Origin: Nipponacmea schrenckii | Taxonomy: Eukaryota > Mollusca > Gastropoda > Lottiidae | Reading direction: 5' to 3' | Length of the DNA stretch: 64,000 nucleotides | NCBI GenBank assembly: GCA_030562195.1 | Contig: JAUJPP010000005.1 | Location: forward strand, 24,539,106-24,603,105 | Shown here: piece after piece, positions 48,763 through 64,000 of the stretch | Layout: each line of letters starts with the position of its first letter | Position numbering within the stretch: position 1 is the first letter of the stretch | Made by a program: the position numbers and the translations under genes | Notes under the pieces: generated by a model | What the model was told of the DNA's origin: nothing | Database searches by the model: none | Seen by the model: only the letters and a program-made list of their open reading frames with translations

Positions 48763-51430
48763 GCTATACCCCGATATATTACAGGCGTTAGTATACCTCG
48801 ATATACTACAGGCGGTGGTATACCTCGTACTGGCGGTGGTGTACCCCGATATATTACATGCGGTGATATATCTCGATATATTACAGGCTGTGGTATACCT
48901 CGATATATAACAGGCGGTAGTATACCTCGATATATTACTGGCGGTGGTATACCTCGATATATTACAGGCGGTGGTATACCCCGATATATTACAGGCGGTG
49001 GTATACCTCGATATATAACAGGCGGTGGTAAACTCCGATATATTACAGGCGGTGGTATACCTCGATATATAGCAGGCGGTGGTATACCCCGACATATTAC
49101 AGGCGGTGGTATACCCCGATATATTACAGGCGGTGGTATACCCCGACATATTACAGGCGGTGGTATACCCCGATATATTACAGGCGGTAGTATACCTAGA
49201 TATATTACAGGCGATGGTATACCTAGATATATTACAGACGGTGGTATACCTCGATATATTACAGGCGGTGGTATACCTCGATATATTACAGGCGGTGGAA
49301 TACCCCGATATATTACAGGCGTTGGTATACCCCGATATATAACAGGCGGTGGTATACCTCGTACTGGCGGTGGTATATCTCGATATATTACATGCGGTGA
49401 TATACCTCGATATATTACAGGCGGTGGTATACCCCGATATATTACAGGCGGTAGTATACCTAGATATATTACAGGCGGTGGTATACCCCGATATATTACA
49501 GGCGGTGGTATACCTCGATATATTACAGGCGATGGTATACCTAGATATATTACAGGCGGTAGTATACCTAGATATATTACAGGCGATGGTATACCTAGAT
49601 ATATTACAGGCGATGGTATACCTAGGTATATTACAGGAGGTGGTATACCCCGATATATTACAGGCGGTGGTATACCTCGATATATTACAGGCGATGGTAT
49701 ACCTAGATATATTACAGGCGGTGGTATACCCCGATATATTACAGGCGGTAGTATACCTAGATATATTACAGGCGGTGGTATACCCCGATATATTACAGGC
49801 GGTGGTATACCTCGATATATTACAGGCGATGGTATACCTAGATATATTACAGGCGGTAGTATACCTAGATATATTACAGGCGATGGTATACCTAGATATA
49901 TTACAGGCGATGGTATACCTAGGTATATTACAGGAGGTGGTATACCCCGATATATTACAGGCGGTGGTATACCTCGATATATTACAGGCGATGGTATACC
50001 TAGATATATTACAGGCGGTGGTATACCCCGATATATTACAGGCGGTAGTATACCTAGATATATTACAGGCGGTGGTATACCCCGATATATTACAGCCGGT
50101 AGTATACCTCAATATATTACAGGCGGTGGTATACCTCGATATATAGCAGGTGGTGGTATACCCCGATATATGACATGCGGTGATATACCTCGATATATTA
50201 CAGGCTGTGGTATACCTCGATATATAACAGGCGGTGGTATACCTCGATATATTACAGGCGATGGTATACCTAGATATATAACAGGCGGTGGTATACCTCG
50301 ATATATTACAGGCGATGGTATACCTAGATATATTTCAGGCGGTGGTATACCCCGATATATTACAGGCGATGGTATACCTCGATATATTACAGCCGGTGGT
50401 ATACCCCGATATATTACAGGCTGTGGTATACCTCGATATATTACAGGCGGTAGTATACCCCGATATATAATACAGGCGGTTGTATACCTAGATATATTAC
50501 AGGCGGTGGTATACCCCGATATATTACAGGCGGTGGTATACCTCGATATATTACAGGCGATGGTATACCTAGATATATTACAGGCGATGGTATACCTCAG
50601 TATATTACATGCGGTGATATACCTCGATATATTACAGGCTGTGGTATACCTCGATATATTACAGGCGGTGGTATACCTCGATATATTACAGGCGATGGTA
50701 TACCTAGATATATTTCAGGCGGTGGTATACCCCGATATATTACAGGCGATGGTATACCTCGATATATTACAGCCGGTGGTATACCCCGATATATTACAGG
50801 CTGTGGTATACCTCGATATATTACAGGCGGTAGTATACCCCGATATATAATACAGGCGGTTGTATACCTAGATATATTACAGGCGGTGGTATACCCCGAT
50901 ATATTACAGGCGGTGGTATACCTCGATATATTACAGGCGGTGGTATACCTCGATATATTACAGGCGGTGGTATACCTAGATATATTACAGGCGGTGGTAT
51001 ACCTCGATATATTACAGCCGGTGATATACCCCGATATATTACAGGCTGTGGTATACCTCGATATATTACAGGCGGTAGTATACCCCGATATATAATACAG
51101 GCGGTTGTATACCTAGATATATTACAGGCGGTGGTATACCCCGATATATTACAGGCGGTGGTATACCTCGATATATTACAGGCGGTGGTATACCTTGATA
51201 TGTTACAGGCGGTGGTATACCTCGATATATTACAGCCGTATACCTAGATATATAACATGCGGTGGTATACCTCAATATATTACAGGCGGTAGTATACCTG
51301 TATATATTACAGGCGGTGGTATACCTCGATATATTACAGGCGGTAGTATACCTGTATATATTACAGGCGGTGGTATACCTCGATATATTACAGGCGGTGG
51401 TATACCTCGATATATTACAGGCTGTGGTAT
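48763..51430. repeat. 27-bp minisatellite array, about 98 copies
   Basis: The unit is GGCGGTGGTATACCTCGATA followed by TATTACA, with variants GATGG, GTAGT, CCCCG and CCTAG. A higher-order period of 297 bp (11 units) is visible: CCTAGGTATATTACAGGAGG begins at 49621 and again at 49918. A later block with CGATATATAATACAGG begins at 50461, 50841 and 51087. Each unit holds the palindrome GGTATACC. Because 27 is a multiple of three, frames stay open for up to 697 codons on the plus strand (repeating GGGIPRYIT) and 453 on the minus strand. I see no splice context or gene signal, so this is treated as noncoding. Confidence 0.95.
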
Positions 51431-51455
51431 TTAAATATAGGGGTTCCACAGTCTG

Positions 51456-51490
51456 TACCGCTACCTGTCATATTATGACAGGTAGCGGTA
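51456..51490. repeat. Perfect 15-bp-arm hairpin
   Basis: TACCGCTACCTGTCA (51456-51470), loop TATTA, TGACAGGTAGCGGTA (51476-51490). It lies directly after the 27-bp array. It resembles a rho-independent stem but has no such role in an animal genome. Confidence 0.95.
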
Positions 51491-51740
51491 GATTTAATTA
51501 TGTAATTATTGTTCCATGTTGGGGTGGTATACCCCAATATATATGTGGTGGAATACTACCATATCATGTTACTGGTAGTGCGACTACATGTTAGTGGTAG
51601 TGGTAAACTACTTATGTTACTGGTAGTGATAGACTACCATAAATTATAGAGGTTGCGGTAGATTTTAGCCAAAATTGTAGATTTCCGTTGTGTCACAGGT
51701 AGTGTAACTGTTCTGGTAGGAGATACCTATCTGATTTCTA
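51491..51740. repeat. Diverged GTTACTGGTAGTG-type repeats
   Basis: Irregular repeats of TTACTGGTAGTG, TGGTAGTGGTAAACTAC and TACCAT, with the GGTATACCCC motif of the main array near 51525. Probably an older, decayed edge of the array or a related array. Confidence 0.5.
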
Positions 51741-52625
51741 ACCACCGATACCGATAATGAAAAATAAAAAAATTGTGAAGTGAGCATGACCTTCAAAATT
51801 TCAAAACAAATATTGTTTACATAAAAACTGTTGGAATCGACTTGACATGACGTAACAAAAATTTAGAAAAAATGGTACTGGTTCAATGTACTCTTATTTA
51901 TAACCTTCTTAAGAGGCAACAAACGTTTGACTTATTTCTGGAGAAATAATTAAAGAGAATAATAATTAAAAAAACAGAAATGTACTTATTCTAACGTTGA
52001 TACATTTCAACATGCATATTATTCAACTGTCATTTCCTATGTTTTTACGTCTGTTGCACCTCATTTATCATTGACGTCATCAATGTTTACTGACTTCAAT
52101 CGTCTGTGGTGAAAATTTTCTTCGAATTGTTTTTTAGATTTAAGAATCACAAGTTTTTAAGAACCCTGCTGAATAATATCAATTATTGTTAAAACATCTT
52201 TAAACGACATTAAATAAACCTTTATGACAAACATTTCGTCTTAATTCAATCATTGTAAGACCTCTAGAAGCAATAGTGAAACATTTTGTTCTGTTTTTCT
52301 ATAGAATCAAGATCAGGTTTATGGATAGCCTATATTTACTGTTCCCATACTCTCTGATAAACTCATGGGATAATATATTGTATCTAAAACATTTAAGTGT
52401 TTATGAAATCAGTTATTTTAAGAAAGGTTATCAAGAATACACTTAATTACAATTTTTAACTCATCAACTTCATGTATCATTTTTCATCATTCTGCTGATT
52501 ATTGTCGTTATGTTTTTTAAAGACATTCGCAATATTGTCAAGGCTGTTGTTACTGGAAAGTGGAACATCTCCCAGGAAGTTTGCATTAGAATTTTTTGGA
52601 GTTGAATGAGGTTTGTTTTTTAGGA
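51741..52625. other. Intergenic AT-rich DNA
   Basis: Nothing recognised. Confidence 0.4.
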
Positions 52626-52900
52626 GAACAGTGGCTCAACTACCATAGTTACAGGTTAAAGATGTACGGGCATCAACCCTCCAAGTTAAGCCGCTCAGTG
52701 AGTTAGATGCTTGGTCGTTAACCTGTAGGTCAGGGGTTAAATCCCGGCAAAGGTCGAGACGAACTTTTTCAACCCGAATTCTCCCTGTCAGTGATGTAGG
52801 TCTGAGGGGCTGACGTGGAAAAGTAGTCTTGTCGTTCAGATGGAGCAATAAACCGAAACTACAGGATGCCCCCCCCCCCCAAAGATCCCTAGACAGAGTC
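52626..52900 (+). mobile_element. SINE copy with clear tRNA-like head
   Basis: The head has an A-box-like AGTGAGTTAGATGCTTGG and a B-box-like GGGGTTAAATCCC (52734-52746), as in tRNA-derived SINEs. The body shows GATGGAGCAATAAACCGAAA and AAAGATCCCTA, shared with the other copies. A C run of about 12 lies near 52868-52879. Confidence 0.75.
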
Positions 52901-53762
52901 ACTGGCCTTGCAAAATGTCATTAACGCAGAAAATTATAATTTATCACCACAATTTGCACATCAATTGTTAAACCCATCCCTTTATAGAGTGTCTATACCC
53001 AGGATCTGAAAACAGTTTCTTCGCGAACATGATGAGCTAGTTTGGGATTGTGGTAATTGTTTTGAAAAGTAATTACTGGTATGTATATAAGCGGAGGTGA
53101 TGACGTCATGAATAATGAATTGAAGTCAGTCAGTAGAAGTAATGGTGTAAGATGAGTAATTGATTAGACAGAAACTTGTCATTATAAAGTGGTTTGTATT
53201 TATTATCAATCTCAAGCCGAATTACAACTTGTAAACAGTTGTGATGAAGTTTCAGGGTTGCCTAATTTGTTTTAGTACGAATTGGTGATTCAATAAAATT
53301 TATGCAGGTAAAAAGAATTTTTTGCTACATTCGCAGATTTGCAATCTACATTTTATTGCTGTTAAATCAAATCATGTCTTCAGCTGTCTAAAGGGTATAG
53401 GGAATATTTTAGTATAGTAGTGTGGACATCCGATGGAAAGAAAAATGTGATATATACAACAATGGCAGAAGCAGATTAAAAACAGCTTGAATGTTGTTCT
53501 TAAATAACAACTCTGTCCACCAAGTGTTAATCAAATTTACAATAGAAGAACTGGTACAAAACAATTATTCATAGAAGCAAATTTCTCGGCATTTCTTCAT
53601 AATAATACGACATTTGAAGTATGCCACGGGACAACTACTGGTGTCTTTCATTGAGTCAATTATTGACCTCCATAGTGGATTTACTTCAGGACAAAACTTT
53701 GGTACTTTTGTTTCCCGGTCGATAATGGACATTTCAAGAACAGTTTCTTATATCAGAATCCC
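52901..53762. other. Intergenic AT-rich DNA
   Basis: No gene recognised. A 61-codon frame at 53614-53799 has no recognisable similarity. Confidence 0.4.
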
Positions 53763-53831
53763 CATGTTCCTAAAGCAATGTTTGGATATATATACATGAT
53801 GTATATGTCCAAACGTTGCTTTAGGAACATG
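53763..53831 (+). ncRNA. Long hairpin, possible miRNA precursor or hairpin RNA
   Basis: The 24-base arms at 53763-53786 (CATGTTCCTAAAGCAATG then TTTGGA) and 53808-53831 are complementary except for one position, which is a G.U wobble if the plus strand is transcribed. The 21-base interior TATATATACATGATGTATATG continues to pair, leaving a loop of about three bases. Length and near-perfect pairing suit a miRNA or hairpin-siRNA precursor. A small inverted-repeat transposon relic would look the same, and expression is unknown. Confidence 0.35.
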
Positions 53832-55500
53832 ACAATCACATACTTCTTGAATTATTTGGAGCAAATAAATTTCTTTCCATCCACAGAGGAATTAATAATA
53901 TTTCATTTATGTTCTGTTCCAAGAGTTCCAGCCATTGAGCCATTGAGAATATACAGACTTATGGACAGGAGTAAAGTTTGATATGGACAAGTTCTCAACT
54001 CTCAGAGTTCAAGATGCATTGGCCGAAATCTAACGTTTAACGTTTACAACAGTTGAAGGTTACAAGAGGGATATCTAATTATTTATTGGCAATAGTAAAT
54101 TTCAACTGTCTACTGCTCATTAAAGTTGTATGGTCCATTTAATATTCTAGTTTTGGGTCAGAGGAGATGGTTTATGGATAATAAATCAAACCGACTGCAG
54201 ATTACCACTAGCTGTCTGCTGTTTCAGATTTAACTTGATGCTAGAAATCTACTTTCACGTTCAACATGCTGTAGAATCGAGAAACTGAATTGCATATCTC
54301 TTTACTACAATATGTAATTTCTTAGAGTTTCAAACCATTTTCTATAGCTCTCCTGTCCTTGAATAAATATTCTTTTTAATGCAAGTTAAAAATGGAAATG
54401 AAAAATGATTAATATAAATGCTGAGTTGAAAGGGGATACATTCTCTTAAATTTGTGATCTGACTAAAAAATTCAGTCGTTAATTTTTTAAACTATTTGAA
54501 AAGTTTAAGTTTGTTATGCTTTGTGATAGCTGTAATAATAAAATAGCATATTTTAGAAATCGTTTAAGGTATAAATTACGATAGTTTGGAAATAAAAGGT
54601 GTAGTTCACTTTCATTGAATTTACATCTATATTAAGAGTAAGTAAAAGTATGCAAATTATCATTATCATGCTATAGCTACAGTATTATTGTGTTAACGAC
54701 ATGATGAAAATATGACTATGTTTTATTCTTCACTAGAGTTTGGTTTTCTGAAAATCAACAGCGTCGAAGACTTTACGGCGTCCTATCAAATTTTAATTCA
54801 CCATGGAAGTGATTCCGGGTATGAAAAAAGATATAAAGAAAATCAATAAAAAGGTGTGGTTGTAGATTTGTATATTTAGTTAGCAATAAAAGATAAAGTT
54901 AATGATATTTTATTACTATTATTTATATATAGTGTTTATTTATTGGATATTTGTAATTAGTTGATCTATCAAATTACCTTGAAAGTATAAATACTGATTT
55001 TAATCAGTTAATTAAGGAAACTAAAACGGTCAGTTGACTGTCAAAACTTCTCAAATAATTTTCAGAAAAGGTGGTCGCCTCACATCCGAAACACAAGCGG
55101 CAAAATGCGACAAATATAGGAGCGAGAAGCCAGATTTAAAAGGCACATTTTCGAGTGAAATGGGTTCTTTCACTGGAAACAAACAAAATCAAATCCCCAA
55201 ACTACAATTATAGTTCTTTGTGCTGAAAATAGGTTATCTAAAAATAAAGAGAATTGTTTGTGAGATTGTTTGTATGATACCCGTAGCTTATTACTATGAT
55301 TTATTTGTTTATTGGAGTGATGATGGTTATTAAGATGTGTAAAAAATAGTGTTTACAAGTTTGATAAAATCAAAATGTTACTAGCAACCGACATATGAAT
55401 AACACCAAAACAAAGTTGAACAGGATACAACTCTAAATTTTAATTGTGATAACTCGTACGCAGACCGTTACAAACAAACCAGTAAAGCTAATGTGGAAAA
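53832..55500. other. Intergenic AT-rich DNA
   Basis: No gene or repeat recognised on either strand. Confidence 0.4.
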
Positions 55501-55518
55501 GAAATTGGTATGAACAGT

Positions 55519-55860
55519 CTTACCGTCTACTGATTTTCAGAGGTCATACCAAGTGGTCTCTTACTGACATCATACCGTCTACTGACTTTCAGAGGTCATA
55601 CCATGTAGTGTTTTTCAAACGTTCTACCCTCTGGTGACTTTCAGGTCATACATGTGGTCTTTTAGAGACATCCTACCGTCTGCTGACTTTCAGAGGTCAT
55701 ACCATGTTGGCTTTTACAGAAATCCTACCGTCTACTGACTTTCAGAGGTCGTGCCATGTGGTCTGTTACAGCAATCCTACCGTCTACTGACTTCCAGAGG
55801 TCATACCATGTGGTGTTTTTCAGGAGTCTACTCTTGTCGTCTACTGATTTGCAGAGGTTA
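55519..55860. repeat. ~52-bp tandem array, about 7 diverged units
   Basis: Units contain CCTACCGTCTACTGACTTTC, AGAGGTCATACCATGTGGTC and TTTTACAG. Unit length varies from about 45 to 52 bp through small deletions. Confidence 0.88.
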
Positions 55861-56590
55861 TATAATAAAAAGTCTTTCTGAGATCATTGGAGTCGTTCAG
55901 AAGTCATTCGTCTGGTGTTATTCATATCAGATCATATATAGTTTGTCTATCACAGTTTATTTGATGGCTTTTGTTGTAGTTTAGATATGGACTTAAACCA
56001 AGGCGTAGTCAGAGGTTAAATTGCGAATGGTAATTATAGAGGGTTTTGATAACGGTATTGCAGGGAAATATAATTAGAACAAAAAATGTTGTTCATTCAC
56101 TTAAAACTATGATAAATCCATTACGAGTTACCGGCTGACATTTGGCTTTCTGTCTGATCTGTAAATCTATTTTTACTCCGATTAGATATAGTCACTTCTG
56201 GTCTTGTCTGTTATTTTACTTGAAATTCTCTGACTTGGAGGTTAACAAGTTTAGGTTTGGTAGAGTTATGACGTATGATATTACACCATTGGCTTGTTTT
56301 CACATAACAAAAACATAGCATCATATCTCATAAATAATTTTTTCTTACGTAAATAATTGTTCTGTGAAATGGCAAAACATGTTTATCTAAGAATTAATGA
56401 ACTGCATTTTGGGGTAAATTATGATAAATCAGCTATTTTTATTTCGTACTATTCTGTGCTGCAGATTTGTTCCTTGTTATCTAGGTGAATACTAGCAATC
56501 TACTCAACTTTTTGGGGTCATAGCTACTACTTGCAGAATGTACTTGGTAATAGCAGCAGTAACATTATCTTTTCCAAAAACAACAAAAGA
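55861..56590. other. DNA downstream of the BRPF1-like gene
   Basis: No gene recognised. The T/G-rich tract on the minus strand at about 56570-56595 may belong to the polyadenylation region. Confidence 0.4.
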
Positions 56591-57900
56591 CAAACAATTA
56601 TATACTATGTTTTATTTTTAAATTTAAAGTAAACAAAGAATAGTTGTTTACATTTTTATAGATAACATAACAAAACGTTTACAGACATTTAATACAACTG
56701 TATGATACTGTGAAGATAGAATATAGACAATTGTATACCAAATATAACCAACAAACTTAATTCTTAAAGATAAAAAATAATGATTCTCTTGTGAAAAGAG
56801 CATCTTGTATGCTTTTATACATGGTAATAGATGCCAACAGTTGGTTTAATTGTTATACAGTATTTCAAACAAAAAGTATTATTGGAAATGCACCTAAAAT
56901 GATGTAATAATAAAAATGCCCACTTTATAATAAAAGATGTTTCTGTAAATCAAAGATAAAGTCAAACCAAATTCTACATTTATACAGCTGGATTTAACTT
57001 TTGACAAATAAACGTTATTGTTCAAAAAATTCAATAACCAAATTATGAATTGGTCAAATCAAGATGGAAAGCACTGTACAGATTTAATAGGTCTACTCTT
57101 TCACCAGGACCAAGTGAACAAAGAGTATTCAAACAATAAAACAATGAAATCAGGCTGCTTGAAATGCAAACAAAATATGTTAAAAAAATTGAAACAGCAT
57201 GAATCCATCAGAATCTCATGAAAATGATTTAAAAATAATATGATAAAATGAAAAATGTAGTTCATGCTAAGTATTTACATTCCTTGATATGTACACCTTG
57301 TTTTTCATTTGATATTTTGTCAAATTCTATTGTGGGTATATGCACAAATTTACTGGGTAAAATGTTTTTTTATACAAATTATGATAATATATTGTGAGTG
57401 TTATAAATTATGAATCAATGGTGATATGTACAATATGAATAATGGTATGATTTAACTATTTCTTATTATGTCTTACATTTACAAACAATTACAAATGTAC
57501 ATGCTTACAAGAGACATATGGCTTTAATATACAACTTTCTAACATAATTCCAGGTATAGGTGTCTTAATATTTGCTTGACCAGGAGAATAATTTCACATG
57601 TTATGAAATTATTAAGGAATATAATGAGACATCAATACAAATCTAATAGATTGATAAGTCCCTTTTCTATGTTTCTATGAGGTTGATGTAACTATGTAAC
57701 TAGTATAAACTTAATTTTCTTTTTCTTCAAATCGATTCAACTCATTAATACAATTTAAAACAAACTTTTTTGAAAAGCTTCTTTGGCTAAATAAAACCGT
57801 TTCACAGCTTAATCAGTCTTAAGCATCCACTGCAGGGTGAAATGAAATTTCATAACCACTCTTACTTGGTATCAGATTTCACACGATGTGATGAGGAACC
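56590..57900 (-). other. Probable 3' UTR of the BRPF1-like gene
   Basis: AT-rich, no open frame with recognisable content; it lies between the stop codon at 57901-57903 and the candidate poly(A) signal. Confidence 0.4.
56611..56616 (-). promoter_or_regulatory. Candidate poly(A) signal of the BRPF1-like gene
   Basis: AATAAA on the minus strand, about 1.3 kb after the stop. On the minus strand it is followed by a strongly T/G-rich stretch (TTGTTTGTCTTTTGTTG near 56600-56580), as expected of a downstream element. Other AATAAA copies were not ruled out. Confidence 0.45.
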
Positions 57901-63523
<5,623 letters not shown>

Positions 63524-64000
63524 CTGTAAATTTCACATATACTACATCAAACATAGCAATTGAAACAATGGTCTCAATATTTGTTCTCAAGAGCATCTAT
63601 TCTTAAGGACAGACTAATTTAAATATGTCACAATAGTTAGGATAGATTAAACACAGTATGTTAGCAGAATAAGGTCCTATATTGATTCTAAATAGTGCTG
63701 TGAAATCAGCTTTATTACCTGGTAAAGATTTTGGCATGATAAGCTTATTATGATCCTATGTATTGATATACATCTTGTAAGCTTTTTGTATTGACTAATA
63801 ATCCTGATCACAATCCATCAGATCTGATTTTAGAACTTTACTGTAAAAGAGTCCTGCAACACCTCATGAACTTGTCATTCTATTTGCTGTACTGTGGTTG
63901 TAATTTTTACAGGCCGACTGGAGGGAGTATGTGTTATAAATAATTTTCAAAAGTGTCATACAAATTGAAACAAAAAAATTATTAACAATTTTCCTTGACA
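63524..64000. other. Probable BRPF1-like intron at the window edge
   Basis: AT-rich, nothing recognised. The frame at 63524-63596 could still be exon. Confidence 0.4.

Noticed and set aside
48757..50850. 697-codon plus-strand and 453-codon minus-strand open frames as protein genes
   Set aside because: They only read through a 27-bp repeat whose length is a multiple of three; several frames are open at once, and no splice site, domain or flanking coding sequence supports a gene.
51456..51490. Rho-independent terminator
   Set aside because: The stem form fits, but this is animal DNA and no T run follows.
52868..52879. C run as a regulatory G-quadruplex
   Set aside because: It is a single homopolymer inside a SINE body, more likely slippage or sequencing variation.

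Overview
This is AT-rich, intron-rich animal DNA. The dispersed repeats (tRNA-headed SINE copies, short terminal-inverted-repeat elements, roughly 160-bp tandem units) and the protein sequences point to a lophotrochozoan invertebrate, most likely a mollusc; the species is not recognised. Most of the window is introns and intergenic repeats. Two conserved genes lie tail to tail.

Plus strand, 14816-36446: sixteen exons of a Rho-type guanine nucleotide exchange factor with a Dbl-homology (DH) plus pleckstrin-homology (PH) module, best matched from memory to the PLEKHG7/PLEKHG5 group. All splice sites keep phase and the ordered exons give about 627 residues, ending at a stop at 36444-36446. The 5' end is not recognised. 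The exon at 32109-32211 carries one extra T in a T run, which shifts the frame inside the DH domain.

Minus strand, 63523 down to 57901: the last four visible exons of a BRPF1-type (peregrin) gene. They are a long low-complexity linker exon followed by three exons encoding the complete C-terminal PWWP domain and the stop codon. A plausible poly(A) signal lies near 56611.

Between the genes (36.4-56.6 kb) and inside the introns are many repeats. They include a 59-bp array (37.6-38.2 kb) whose flank seems to be repeated as an indel-rich copy (38.8-39.6 kb); two inverted clusters of a ~161-bp tandem family (40 kb and 45 kb); a TTAA-flanked MITE (44.1 kb); a 2.7-kb array of a 27-bp unit open in several reading frames (48.8-51.4 kb); a 15-bp-arm perfect hairpin just after it; a SINE (52.6 kb); a miRNA-precursor-like hairpin (53.8 kb); and a ~52-bp array (55.5 kb). 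The PLEKHG-like gene's introns hold more: a 65-84-bp satellite (19.0-20.7 kb), a reverse SINE (21.2 kb) and several MITEs. Upstream, at 8.0-9.4 kb, is a 1.4-kb inverted-repeat element rich in nuclear-receptor-like AGGTCA motifs.

The two genes have no evident joint function: one encodes a cytoplasmic/membrane GTPase regulator, the other a chromatin reader of MOZ/MORF acetyltransferase complexes. No previously undescribed gene system is visible. The observations most worth checking are the DH frameshift, the degraded duplicate at 38.8-39.6 kb, the 27-bp array and the 53.8-kb hairpin.
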